Shown in pieces: positions 27,713 to 36,670 of a stretch of 64,000 bases of DNA. The position numbers and the translations under genes were made by a program. Under the pieces are notes generated by a model. The model did no database searches and was not told the DNA's origin. It saw nothing but the letters and a program-made list of their open reading frames with translations. Every line of letters begins with the position of its first letter. Within the stretch, counting starts at the first letter, position 1. The stretch comes from Amycolatopsis lurida (GTDB lineage Bacteria; Actinomycetota; Actinomycetes; Mycobacteriales; Pseudonocardiaceae): positions 930,001 to 994,000 of the forward strand of contig NZ_FNTA01000004.1 of NCBI RefSeq assembly GCF_900105055.1, read 5' to 3'.

Positions 27713-27764
27713 GTTGCGAAGCCACTTTCGCAACGTTGAGGGTTGTGAAAGTGGCTTTCGCGAC
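27713..27764. repeat. Double-palindrome repeat, copy 4
   Basis: A 22-7-23 version: the first unit has lost one A (GCGAAGCCACTTTCGC). The second carries GTTGTG against CGCGAC, so its end pairing is weakened. Same orientation as the two copies before it. Confidence 0.88.
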
Positions 27765-27780
27765 ACCAGCCACCACGCGA

Positions 27781-27821
27781 AAGGTCCCCTTCTCTCGGTT
27801 CAGCCGAGAGAAGGGGACCTT
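27781..27821 (-). terminator. AAGG(T/C)CCCCTT palindrome after the S8 protease gene
   Basis: AAGGTCCCCTTCTCTCGG (27781-27798), a 5-nt loop and the perfect complement (27804-27821): an 18-bp stem starting 15 bp beyond the protease stop. A family member in which the inner sequence CTCTCGG/CCGAGAG differs from other copies but pairing is kept. Confidence 0.75.
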
Positions 27822-27835
27822 CACGAACAAGAGAG

Positions 27836-30742
27836 CTAGACCGGCTTCACCGGACCGCGCCCCACCGACTTCCCGACACCCGCGGGCCGCTCCGCCACCC
27901 CGGGCTGAACGAAACCGTTGATGTGCAAGGAGATGGAGCGGATCGACCCGGTGTCGCCACCGGCGACGTCCACCGCGGTGAACTTCCAGGTGCCGTCAGC
28001 CACACCGGCGGCCAGGCCGCCGAGCGCCTGCGCCGGCTTGTAGGTACCGGTGAACGGAGCGGCCACCGCGTTCACCGAACTGAACGCGGTGGCCGCGTTG
28101 TCGGCGAAGACGACCTGGCAAAGGTTGTTGCCCGAGCCGCCGCTGCGCTGGAACACGGTCGCCTTCGCACCCGAGGGCGACGTCAGCGTGCCGACCAGGT
28201 CACCGACGTACGAGTGGTTGATGCCCACCGTCGCCGAGGTCTGGTCCGCGTTGCAGGTCGCCCCGTCCACCGAGAACGTCAGCTTCGACGCACGCCCGAC
28301 GCCGCTCACCGTGATCGGCACGGTCACGCCGGTCGGGTCGCTGTCCGGGATCGCCACCGCGTCTCCGGCGTAGGCGAAGTCCCGCGACACCGGCGACGGG
28401 GTGCCGACCGGCAGCGAGAACGTGGACGTCGTCGGCGAGTACGAACCCGCGAAGGTCACGCGCGCGTTCAGCACCACCGGCACCCCGAGTTCCTGCGTGG
28501 CGGGAACGGTGATGGTGAAGTCGTTCACGCCGGTCTGCCCGGGGCTGATCGTGCCGTACGACTTCGACCGCGGCGCCACCGTGACACCCGGGGTCGGGCT
28601 GGAGAGCACGACGCTGGTGGACGTCGCGGTGCCGTCGCCGCGGTTGGTCACCGGCAGGGTCACCTTGGCGGTGTCGCCCGGGTCGAGCGCGGACCCGCCG
28701 TCGGCCGGGGTGACCGTCGGCTGGCCCGCGGACGCGAGCGGCTGCGGGCTGGCGCCGGTATAGGCGAGCACCTTGTCGGCGAGGATGACGCCCGCACCGC
28801 TGGAGTTGTCGCGTCCCGGGGCGAGGATGTCGACGGCGGTGTTGATCAGCGCCTCGCGCACGTCGGCCGGGGGCAGCCCCGGGTTGCCCGAGAGCACCAG
28901 GCCCGCGATCGCGGCGGCGTGCGGCGCGGCGGCCGACGTGCCGTAGAACGTGGTGAAGCCGGTGACGCTGGTCGAGACGCCGTCGGCCGCGGTGATGTCC
29001 GGCTTGGCGCGGACCTCACCACCGGTCGCGGACACGTTGCCCGGGGTGATCGGCGTTCCGTCGGCCTGGTAGAACATCCGCCGCGGACCGTCCGAAGTGA
29101 ACCGTTCGACCTTCGTGGTCGCGCCGAAGGCACCGGGGAACGGACCCGCCGGGTTGGCCGGGTCGCCCGGTTCGAGGGCACGGGGGAACGCCTTGGCCGC
29201 CGGTGCCGCCGCGACGCTGAACGCGTCCCGCGCGGCCGAGTGGCCGACGGTCACACCGGGGCTGGTGTAGGCCTTGAGGCCATCGGCCGAGTCGGAGAAC
29301 CGGCCGCGCAGCGCGGACAGCGAAAGGTAGCGGCCTTCCCCGGAGAACTTGACGATGGCCAGTCGCAGTCCGGCGACGCCCGTGGTGTCCACCCGTTCGT
29401 AAGCGTCCTGAGTGCCGCTCTGGACGTCCTGGCTGAAGTCGACGACGTTGCCCGCCGCGTTCAGCAGGTACAGGTCGTAGTCGTTGTTCGAGCGGCCCAG
29501 CGGGTCGGACCAGAACAGCGTGACCGGCACCCGGCCCGAAGCGCTCGAGAGCGGCTGGAAGATCTGGTTGCCCGCGGCCCCGGCGAAATTGTGCGCGGTA
29601 CCGGCGTATTTGCCGACGCTCTTGCCGGAGTCGACGAAGTCGCCTTCCCAGTGGCCCGAGGTGCCGTCGGTGACGTTGCCTTCGTTGCCGGCCGAGGAGA
29701 AGTACAGCGCGCCGTCGGCGGTCACGTCGTTGACGGCCTGCGCGATGATCCAGTCCTGGAACGGCGATTCCTTGAAGTACAGGACGTCGTCGACGATGAC
29801 GTCGCAGCCCGCGTCGAACCGCAGTTTGCGGATGTTGTCGGCGAAACTGGCGTCGGAGTTGAACGCGCTGGCGAAACCGAGCGCCGCGTTCGGTGCGAGA
29901 TCGTGGATGATCTCGAGCATCGCGGTGCCCTCGTCGCCCTCGCCTTCCTGGCCGGGGATCACGTCGACGCCCGCCGGGAGTTCGCCGCGCGCCTGCGAGG
30001 TCGCGAGCGAGTCGATCCCGTCGGACAGCGCGCAGATCTTCGTGCCGACGCCGGTGACGCCGAACTGCTGGCGCGCGGTGTCCGCGTTGTGCGCGCGGTC
30101 GCCCTCGCTGTTGATCGGTCCTGCGGCGATACCCGGCTGTCCCTTGGCGTCGACGGCCTTCTTCAGCTCATCCGCGATCCGGGCGGCCTTCTCCTCCTTG
30201 CTCTCCCGCTTGCCCGCGGTGGCGGGCTCGGCGAGCTGGCGGGCGGTGAACGCCTCGTTGGCGGTCTCGACCTTCTTGACGTCGGCGCGGGCCGCGATCG
30301 CCGAGACCGCGTTCAGCGGAACCTCGGCGCGCACGCTGCCGTACCGTTCGGACACCGCGCGAATCCCCGCACCGGATTCCCGCAGTCCCTTGAGGAGTTC
30401 TTCCGAGACCTGGCCCCGGATGTCCACGAGTACGGTGCCGGCCGCGGAGACATTCGCCCCAGACCCCAGTGCGGGAACCGCGGAGGCCGACATCCGCTGA
30501 GCGCGGAGTTTCTGTTCGACGAGCAGTCGGCTGTCCACTTTGGACTCGCCGGCGTTCTGGCTCTTCTTGATCGACTGCAGCGCTTCGATCTGCCGGACGG
30601 TGTTCGCCGAGAACGCGTCCGGGGATCCGCCGCTTTCGGCCGCCGCGACGGGCGGGCTCACCAGACCGAGCGCGGTGACGAGGGCCGCGGTGCCCGCGGT
30701 CAGGATCGTTCTTCTTCTCCTACTAGAACGGGTTGGACGCAC
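27836..30742 (-). CDS. Secreted S8 (subtilisin-like) serine protease with P-domain
   Basis: 968 aa. It has a basic Sec signal peptide (residues 1-35, ending VAAAESGG), a propeptide-like region to about 220, then the S8 domain with Asp241 (ALSDGID), oxyanion Asn353 (SSAGNEG) and Ser603 (YGTSAAAPHA). The position of the catalytic His (HGT) reads EGT (Glu271); His280 in IIHDLAP is nearby. A CARDB-like or Ig-like region (about 670-790) and a C-terminal proprotein-convertase P-domain follow. It is probably exported and processed. The His-to-Glu change makes its mechanism uncertain. Confidence 0.88.
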   Translation of the reverse strand: MRPTRSSRRRRTILTAGTAALVTALGLVSPPVAAAESGGSPDAFSANTVRQIEALQSIKKSQNAGESKVDSRLLVEQKLRAQRMSASAVPALGSGANVSAAGTVLVDIRGQVSEELLKGLRESGAGIRAVSERYGSVRAEVPLNAVSAIAARADVKKVETANEAFTARQLAEPATAGKRESKEEKAARIADELKKAVDAKGQPGIAAGPINSEGDRAHNADTARQQFGVTGVGTKICALSDGIDSLATSQARGELPAGVDVIPGQEGEGDEGTAMLEIIHDLAPNAALGFASAFNSDASFADNIRKLRFDAGCDVIVDDVLYFKESPFQDWIIAQAVNDVTADGALYFSSAGNEGNVTDGTSGHWEGDFVDSGKSVGKYAGTAHNFAGAAGNQIFQPLSSASGRVPVTLFWSDPLGRSNNDYDLYLLNAAGNVVDFSQDVQSGTQDAYERVDTTGVAGLRLAIVKFSGEGRYLSLSALRGRFSDSADGLKAYTSPGVTVGHSAARDAFSVAAAPAAKAFPRALEPGDPANPAGPFPGAFGATTKVERFTSDGPRRMFYQADGTPITPGNVSATGGEVRAKPDITAADGVSTSVTGFTTFYGTSAAAPHAAAIAGLVLSGNPGLPPADVREALINTAVDILAPGRDNSSGAGVILADKVLAYTGASPQPLASAGQPTVTPADGGSALDPGDTAKVTLPVTNRGDGTATSTSVVLSSPTPGVTVAPRSKSYGTISPGQTGVNDFTITVPATQELGVPVVLNARVTFAGSYSPTTSTFSLPVGTPSPVSRDFAYAGDAVAIPDSDPTGVTVPITVSGVGRASKLTFSVDGATCNADQTSATVGINHSYVGDLVGTLTSPSGAKATVFQRSGGSGNNLCQVVFADNAATAFSSVNAVAAPFTGTYKPAQALGGLAAGVADGTWKFTAVDVAGGDTGSIRSISLHINGFVQPGVAERPAGVGKSVGRGPVKPV

Positions 30743-30919
30743 GTGCGCCTCCGATTCCTGGGCGCGTGCCCCGACTCACGCTGACCGACGCCGGCGATCA
30801 CCGGCTCGATCAAGCTAAGTACCGGGCGCGCACCGGCGGCAGGAGCCGTTCGGGTGACGTCGGATGGAGATTTTCCGGATTCGGCCGCAGACCGTGGGCC
30901 GTTCAGGGTAATCGCGTCG

Positions 30920-32482
30920 TCACAGGACGAACGAGTCCGACCACGGCTGGGAAGCACGGCCCGACAAGCCGTCCAAAAGGGTCACCGCCTGCTTGTCCGT
31001 CAGCGACGCCACGAAGTCGACGACCGCCCGCCCTCGTGCCAGTCCGCGTACGGCGTCGGCACCGGTGACCGGTTCCCCCGTCGCTCCGATGAGCAGTTCC
31101 GGTGAGGTCCGCGCGAGCGCGGAGAACTCGGACTGCGCCAATTCCACCAAATCGTGCAGCCGTCGCGGGAGCCGGTAGAACTCGTCGCGGTCGAGCAGCC
31201 ACGCGTCGAGCGCGTCGACCAGCGTGGTCACCAGGCTGGCCTGTCCGCGTTGGTGCAGCGCGAGTTCCGGGCGCAGCAGCACGAACCGCCGGTGCACGAA
31301 TTTCAGCACCTGAACCTCGTGCCACTGGGCGGGGCGCAGCGTGAGATGCCCTGTCCGGGCCGAAGGCGAGGCCACCACCTGGACGCCGTCGACGAGCCGC
31401 GCCGTCCACTTCGAGGAGAAGGCGGCGGTGGCCTGCTCCGCCTCGATGGAACCGTCGAAGCCGGTGGCGAGCAGACCGTCGACGAGTTCGGCGCGGACAC
31501 GGGCGACGGCGCTGGTGAAGGCGTCGTCGTCGACGATCCAGCCGTCCTTGGCGTGCATCCGGCGGCGCAGCCGTTCCAGCGAACGGCCCGGCAGCCGCCG
31601 TTCCGCGGTCAAAGTCGCGTCGTCCAGCCCGGCCAGGTCCAGCGCGTGGTCGACCCAGCCGGAGAACTCGGCGGCGACCGGCGCGTGCTGCAGGACACCG
31701 ATCCGGTGGAAGTCTTGGAGGTCGTGGATGGCGTAGGCGATGTCGTCGGCGGTGTCCATCACGGACGCTTCGACGGTCTGCTGCCAGGGTTCGATCCGGC
31801 CGTCGAACGGGGCCCGCGCCTGGGTGAAGTCGTCGAGTTCGGTGCTGTAGGCGGAGAATTTGCTCGCACCGGTGCCCGGGGCGTCGGCGGGCTCGGCCGC
31901 GCCGCGCGGCTGGACGGGCATCGACGTCGGGTGCGGGTCGGGTACGTGCAACCGGGCCCACGGGTACTTCAGCACGGCGGCACGCACCGCCGTGGTGAGG
32001 TCGAGCCCGGAAGCCGACGGGCCGCGCACGTCGGTGGTGGTGATGATCCGGAACGACTGCGCGTTGCCTTCGAAACCGTCGGCGAGGCCGAAGCGGTGAC
32101 GGGCGATCCGGTCCAGGGTCTGCTCGCCGAGGTGCCCGAACGGCGGATGTCCCAGATCGTGCGCGAGCGAGGCGGCCTCGGCGACGTCCGGATCGCAGCC
32201 GCCCAGTTTCGCGGCGAGTTCGGCGGAATCGCTGCTCGCGTTGATCCGCTCGGCGATGGCGCGCGCGACCTGCGCGACCTTGAGGCTGTGCGTGAGCCGG
32301 TTGTGCAGCAGCCCAGCGCCTCCGGCGCTGACGACCTGGGTCACGCCGCCGAGCCGGGCGAAGAACGGCGAAGCGGCGATCCGGTCCCGGTCGATCCGGA
32401 ACGGGCTCGTGGCGAGGTCGCTGAACCCGGCGTTCGCGCTCTCCGGATCGCGCCGCCACGCCCTCGGGTCCGTCTGTTCCAT
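30920..32482 (-). CDS. dgt: Deoxyguanosinetriphosphate triphosphohydrolase-like protein
   Basis: 520 aa HD-domain enzyme that cleaves dNTPs to nucleoside and triphosphate. Metal-binding motifs in order are NRLTHSLKVAQ (His), LAHDLGHPPFGHLGE (HD) and MDTADDIAYAIHD (Asp). FRIDRDRI and the linker region are typical. It is the longer actinobacterial type with an Ala/Pro-rich insertion around 205-235. It could balance dNTP pools with the class Ic reductase, though that gene is 23 kb away. The ATG at 32482 overlaps, in antisense, a possible ATG of the divergent cyclase gene. Confidence 0.92.
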   Translation of the reverse strand: MEQTDPRAWRRDPESANAGFSDLATSPFRIDRDRIAASPFFARLGGVTQVVSAGGAGLLHNRLTHSLKVAQVARAIAERINASSDSAELAAKLGGCDPDVAEAASLAHDLGHPPFGHLGEQTLDRIARHRFGLADGFEGNAQSFRIITTTDVRGPSASGLDLTTAVRAAVLKYPWARLHVPDPHPTSMPVQPRGAAEPADAPGTGASKFSAYSTELDDFTQARAPFDGRIEPWQQTVEASVMDTADDIAYAIHDLQDFHRIGVLQHAPVAAEFSGWVDHALDLAGLDDATLTAERRLPGRSLERLRRRMHAKDGWIVDDDAFTSAVARVRAELVDGLLATGFDGSIEAEQATAAFSSKWTARLVDGVQVVASPSARTGHLTLRPAQWHEVQVLKFVHRRFVLLRPELALHQRGQASLVTTLVDALDAWLLDRDEFYRLPRRLHDLVELAQSEFSALARTSPELLIGATGEPVTGADAVRGLARGRAVVDFVASLTDKQAVTLLDGLSGRASQPWSDSFVL

Positions 32483-32525
32483 GCGTCACACGGTATCCGT
32501 CGGGGCTTTGAGAGACACTGCCCAG

Positions 32526-33653
32526 GTGGCGGACGTGGTGATCGCGGGCGGCGGCCCGGCCGGACGCGCGCTCGCGCGTGCCTGTGCCCGGCGCGGTCTG
32601 GAGACGACCCTGATCGACCCGGCGCCGGGCCGACGCTGGCGAGCGACCTACGGGTCGTTCGCCGACGAGCTGCCCGCGTTGCCCGGAACCGCCGTCGCGT
32701 GCGCGCCATCGACCACGCTCGCCTTCGGGACCAGGCCACACATCCTGGATCGGCGCTACCTGGTGCTGGACAACGGCGGCCTGCGCACGTGGCTCGACGG
32801 GGGCTACGACGTCGTCGCCGGGAAGGTGTCCGGTGTGGACCACGGCGGTCAAGGTTCGTCCGTGCGCCTCGAGGACGGACGAATCCTCGCGACCGGCCTG
32901 TACGTCGACGCGTCCGGTGTCCGGTTGCGAGGCGACCGGTACGAACAGACGGCGTTCGGCGCCGTCCTCCCGGCCGAGGACGCGTTGCGCCTGGTGGACG
33001 ACCCGGACACCGCGGTGTTCATGGACTGGCGCGAGACCGAGTCCGGATTCCTGTATGTACTGCCGCTCGGCGACGGCACCGTCCTGGTCGAGGAGACCTC
33101 ACTGGCCCGCCGGCCCGGCCTGCCGCTCGACGTCCTGGCGGCGCGGTTGCGAGCCCGTCTGAAGGCCGTCGGGCTGACGTCGCGCGGGCGCGAAGAACGC
33201 GTGCGCATCGTGCTCGACGCGCCGGTGCCGCGACGCGGCCGGACCGTGCCGTTCGGGACCGCCGCCGCCCTGGTGCATCCGGCGACCGGGTACAGCGTCG
33301 CGACGTCGATCCGGCTCGCGGAAACGGTGGCCGACGCCGTGGCCGCGGCTTGGGATCGAGGTCCCGCCGCGGCGGCGTCGGCGGCGCACCGGGCACTGTG
33401 GCCGTCTTCGGCGCGCGCCGTGCACGGATTGCGGCGGCACGGGCTGCGGGCACTGTGCGGAATGCCGCCCGAACTGGTCCCGGTGTTCTTCGATCTGTTC
33501 TTCACCTTGCCCACCGCGCTCCAGCGGGCATTCACCAGCGGTCGCGAAGATGTTTCGGGTAACGCCGAAGCGATGTCGACGCTTTTCCGGCTGTCACCAT
33601 GGGCAGTAAGAAAACACCTGATCGGGTGGCGTGCGTTACGCCGTTCTAGGTAA
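32526..33653 (+). CDS. FAD-dependent lycopene cyclase family protein
   Basis: 375 aa from the GTG at 32526, chosen because VADVVIAGGGPAGRALARAC starts the FAD Rossmann fold immediately; an ATG at 32481 would add 15 residues. Family features are the dinucleotide motif GGGPAG, TYGSFADEL, the mid-protein FMDWRE, FLYVLPLGDGTVLVEET, and HPATGYSVATSIRLA. Lycopene beta-cyclases (CrtY/CrtL) have this layout. No crtE, crtB or crtI gene is in the window, so it is an orphan here; it may belong to a dispersed carotenoid pathway or have another flavin-dependent substrate. Confidence 0.85.
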   Translation: MADVVIAGGGPAGRALARACARRGLETTLIDPAPGRRWRATYGSFADELPALPGTAVACAPSTTLAFGTRPHILDRRYLVLDNGGLRTWLDGGYDVVAGKVSGVDHGGQGSSVRLEDGRILATGLYVDASGVRLRGDRYEQTAFGAVLPAEDALRLVDDPDTAVFMDWRETESGFLYVLPLGDGTVLVEETSLARRPGLPLDVLAARLRARLKAVGLTSRGREERVRIVLDAPVPRRGRTVPFGTAAALVHPATGYSVATSIRLAETVADAVAAAWDRGPAAAASAAHRALWPSSARAVHGLRRHGLRALCGMPPELVPVFFDLFFTLPTALQRAFTSGREDVSGNAEAMSTLFRLSPWAVRKHLIGWRALRRSR

Positions 33654-33725
33654 CCCGGGTGCCTTCGCGATGAACATCAGTTGACACGTATTTCGTTTCC
33701 CGCCGCCAGCGGAGAACATGCGCTT

Positions 33726-35411
33726 GTGACGTTGCAGATCGCTGTCCGCTTCGCTTACCAGCCGTTGTACAGCCTGCACACCGGTGGCGTCGTCGCGTTC
33801 GAAGCACTGGCACGGCCAGGCCGCGGCACCGCCCACGAACTGCTCGCCGACGCCCGGCGCAGCGGCAGGCTGGCCGAGGTCGACGTCGGCCTGGCCGCAG
33901 AGGCCGTCCGGCAGCTGCGTGAACCGCAGGCCGCCCTCCCCCTGCACCTGAACCTGTCCGCACGGACGGTGGCGGCACCACCTGCGCATTTCGACCCGCT
34001 GACCGAGGCGCTCAGCCTGGTGGGCCGCCGGACCAGGGACGTCGTGCTGGAGATCGGGCCGCCGTTCACGCAGATCCCCGCCGACCTGCTGCTCACCGGG
34101 ATGCGACGGCTCACCGACCTCGGGTTCCGGCTCGCGCTCGACGGCCTCGGCCGCGGCGACCTCCCGCTCACGCTGCTCGCTTCGGCGCCCGTCGACCTGG
34201 TGAAACTGGACCGCAGCGTGCTGCGCGGCCTGCCGCGCGACCCGGCCGCCGTCGCGGTGGTCGAGGCGGTGCTGCACTTCGCGTCGCGCACCGACAACCG
34301 CCTGGTCGCGACCGGGCTCGAAACCACCGAGCAGCTGGAGTCCGCCCGGCGGCTCGGCGTGCGGATCGCGCAGGGCAACCTGCTCGCCCCGCCGGACGGC
34401 GACCACGCGCCGCTGCCCGCACCGGACGCGCCAGGGCCGTTCATCCCCGGTACCGCCCGCGCCCGCCGCGTCGGCGACTTCCTCCGGCCCGCGACCACGC
34501 TGCCGGAAGACGCGACCTGCGACGACGTGCGCGAGGTGCTGGCCGCCGCCGACGGGCCGAGCGGCATCGTCGGCATCGACGACCGGCACCGTCCACAGTG
34601 GTCGATCGACCGGACGCGGTTCCTGGTCGCGGTCACCGGGTTGTACGGCCACGCCCTGCACGCCAAGCGGCCGGCTTCGCGGCTCGCCGACCGGCCGCAC
34701 ACGATCCACGCCGACGCGAGCGCGCTCGAATTCCTCGAACTGGTCACCGACGCGGACTGGGGCCGGACCGGCGACGACGTCGTGGTGGTCGACGACCGCG
34801 GCCGGTGTGTCGGCGTGGTGCTGGTGAACGAGGTCGTCCGCGGGGTCGCGGAGGCGAAGGTCGAAGAGGCGGTCTCGCTGAGCCCGCTGACCCGCCTGCC
34901 CGGCAGCGACGCCGTCGCCAGGGACGTCGACCGCCGGATCAACGCGCGGGAGCCGTTCGTCGCGGCCTGGCTGGACGTCGACTCGTTCAAGACGGTCAAC
35001 GACACCGCCGGGTTCGCCGCGGGCGACGACCTGATCCGCGCGCTCGGCCGGACCCTCACCGACCTGGAGGCCCGGCTGCGCCGGATGCGCGTCAGCCACG
35101 TCGGCGGGGACGACTTCCTGATCGCCTGCGACGTCGACGAGATCGGCACGGTCGCCGCCGCGCTGCTGGACACGGCTTGGTCGGCCGACGGGCTGCCGGT
35201 GACGGTTTCGCTGGCGACCCTGGTGTGCGGGCACGGCGCGATCCGGTCCTACAAGGACGCTTCCCGGCTCTTGGCGCCGCTGAAGAAGCGGGCCAAAGAG
35301 GTTCCCGGGTCGAGCTGGGTGCTCGGGCGGCCGGGCTCGGACCGCGTCGAGGTCCTGCGCGGGATCACGACGCGCGGCCTGCCTTCCCAGCGCGCCGCCG
35401 CCGGCTTCTGA
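33726..35411 (+). CDS. EAL-CBS-GGDEF signalling protein
   Basis: 561 aa from the GTG at 33726 after GGAGAA; a TTG at 33681 would add 15 residues. Order: EAL domain (about 5-240), a CBS-like middle (about 255-385; DDVVVVDDRGRCVGVVLV), GGDEF domain (about 390-555). The EAL motif itself is kept (FEALAR), but DDFG reads LDGLG and the EGVE loop reads TGLE, so phosphodiesterase activity is doubtful. The cyclase side looks intact: WLDVDSFKTVND and GGDDF. There is no RxxD inhibitory site. It is probably a diguanylate cyclase regulated by its N-terminal domains. Confidence 0.88.
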   Translation: MTLQIAVRFAYQPLYSLHTGGVVAFEALARPGRGTAHELLADARRSGRLAEVDVGLAAEAVRQLREPQAALPLHLNLSARTVAAPPAHFDPLTEALSLVGRRTRDVVLEIGPPFTQIPADLLLTGMRRLTDLGFRLALDGLGRGDLPLTLLASAPVDLVKLDRSVLRGLPRDPAAVAVVEAVLHFASRTDNRLVATGLETTEQLESARRLGVRIAQGNLLAPPDGDHAPLPAPDAPGPFIPGTARARRVGDFLRPATTLPEDATCDDVREVLAAADGPSGIVGIDDRHRPQWSIDRTRFLVAVTGLYGHALHAKRPASRLADRPHTIHADASALEFLELVTDADWGRTGDDVVVVDDRGRCVGVVLVNEVVRGVAEAKVEEAVSLSPLTRLPGSDAVARDVDRRINAREPFVAAWLDVDSFKTVNDTAGFAAGDDLIRALGRTLTDLEARLRRMRVSHVGGDDFLIACDVDEIGTVAAALLDTAWSADGLPVTVSLATLVCGHGAIRSYKDASRLLAPLKKRAKEVPGSSWVLGRPGSDRVEVLRGITTRGLPSQRAAAGF

Positions 35412-35419
35412 CCCCTCCC

Positions 35420-35484
35420 GCAATTCGTCATCTACTTGCGCTCCTTGCGCGGGCAAGGACCATCGCAAGTAGATGACGAATTGC
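35420..35484. repeat. CAATTCGTCATCTACTTG palindrome, full inverted copy
   Basis: 21-bp perfect arms (from CGCAAGTAGATGACGAATTG) around a 23-nt loop that has its own CCTTGC/GCAAGG stem. It lies between the convergent EAL-GGDEF and sulfotransferase genes and should terminate both. A run of ten G (35486-35495) follows directly. Single arms of this repeat are at 56641-56661 and 62244-62265. Confidence 0.88.
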
Positions 35485-35499
35485 AGGGGGGGGGGAGGT

Positions 35500-36660
35500 T
35501 CAGAGGGCGTAGGCGGCGCGGTAGGCCGAGAAGCGTTCGTCGACCTCACCGGCGGTGAGCCCGAAGTCCGCGAGGTCGTACCGGTGCACGGGTTTCCTTT
35601 CCCCGGAGCGGCTTTCGGCGTGCACCACGGCCATCGCGTCCCGGGCGGCGTCGCTCAGCGGCAGCCCGAAATGCCGGTAGACGCCTTCGACCGTGCCGAT
35701 CGGGTCGGCGACGAAATCCTCGTACCGGACATCACAGAACTGCGCCGGATCGTGGCGTTTCCTTGCCTCCAAAGACTTCTCCGCACCGCGCGCCCAGAGA
35801 TCCAGCTGGCTGCGGCCGATCACGTCGCCGCGGAAGACATCGGACCAGCCCGCTGAGGCCTGCTCGTTCAGGCTGCACACCGACGCGACGATCGTGCTCG
35901 GCGCGCGATGGGTCTGGACGATCAGCGCGTCCGGGTACACCTCCAGCAGCGCGTCGAGCGCGAAGAGATGGCTCGGGTTCTTGAGCACCCACCGCCGCCC
36001 GGCGTCGGGCAGGCCGATGAGCTGCAGGTTGCGCCGGTGCCTGCGATAGGCGTCGGTCCAGCTCTGCCCGTCCAGCCAGCGCGAGTACGAGGGCACGTGC
36101 GCGAGACATTCGTAGGACACCGATTTCAGCGACTGCCGCAGGAGCTGCCAGCATTCCTCCACCTGATCGGCGGACATATGGTGCAGGCCCATGAATTCGG
36201 GGTGTTCGACGTGGTGTTTCTCGTAACCCGCCTGTATCCCTTGGAAGACCGGGTTCTCCGCCCAGGTCTCGCGCGGCGGACGGGGTTGCGGCACTTCGGT
36301 CAGCCAGACTTCCAGCCCCTGGTGTGCCGGGTCCTCGGTGAGGAGCCGGTGCAGTGCGGTGGTCCCGGTGCGCGGGAGACCGGTGACGAAGATGGGGCGT
36401 TCGAGGGGAACGTCGGCATACTCGGGATTCCGCTTCCACGAGGCCTCGCTCAACGACCTCGCCACCAGTGCGCCGCGCAGGAACGCGCGATGGATCTTGT
36501 TGCCGTACGGGGTCAAACCCGCCTCGCCGGCGTACGAATCCAGCAGCACGCGGAGGCCTTCGAGATGGTCCTCGCCGCCGAAGTCGTCCAACCCGGTGAG
36601 TTTCGCCGCCGACGCGTGCAGATCCTCCACGGTGCCGACGTTTTCCCGCCCTGGCAGCAT
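35500..36660 (-). CDS. PAPS-dependent sulfotransferase
   Basis: 386 aa from the ATG at 36660, which follows GAGGGAG. It transfers sulfate from PAPS to an unknown acceptor. The 5'-phosphosulfate loop is PIFVTGLPRTGTTALHRLL (about 89-107). The 3'-phosphate site is in IVQTHRAPSTIVASVCSL. It is the last gene of a three-gene operon with an SDR dehydrogenase (10 bp upstream) and a DUF1214-type protein. I recall a similar trio (Rv3531c-Rv3530c-Rv3529c) in the cholesterol-catabolism region of M. tuberculosis. The PAPS genes cysD-cysNC lie 3.6 kb away, with a related operator. Confidence 0.88.
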   Translation of the reverse strand: MLPGRENVGTVEDLHASAAKLTGLDDFGGEDHLEGLRVLLDSYAGEAGLTPYGNKIHRAFLRGALVARSLSEASWKRNPEYADVPLERPIFVTGLPRTGTTALHRLLTEDPAHQGLEVWLTEVPQPRPPRETWAENPVFQGIQAGYEKHHVEHPEFMGLHHMSADQVEECWQLLRQSLKSVSYECLAHVPSYSRWLDGQSWTDAYRRHRRNLQLIGLPDAGRRWVLKNPSHLFALDALLEVYPDALIVQTHRAPSTIVASVCSLNEQASAGWSDVFRGDVIGRSQLDLWARGAEKSLEARKRHDPAQFCDVRYEDFVADPIGTVEGVYRHFGLPLSDAARDAMAVVHAESRSGERKPVHRYDLADFGLTAGEVDERFSAYRAAYAL

Positions 36661-36670
36661 GTTCTCCCTC

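Noticed and set aside
27923-30784. About 950-codon frame antisense to the S8 protease
   Set aside because: Same artefact of high GC in third positions; the product is Arg/Gly-rich with no domain.
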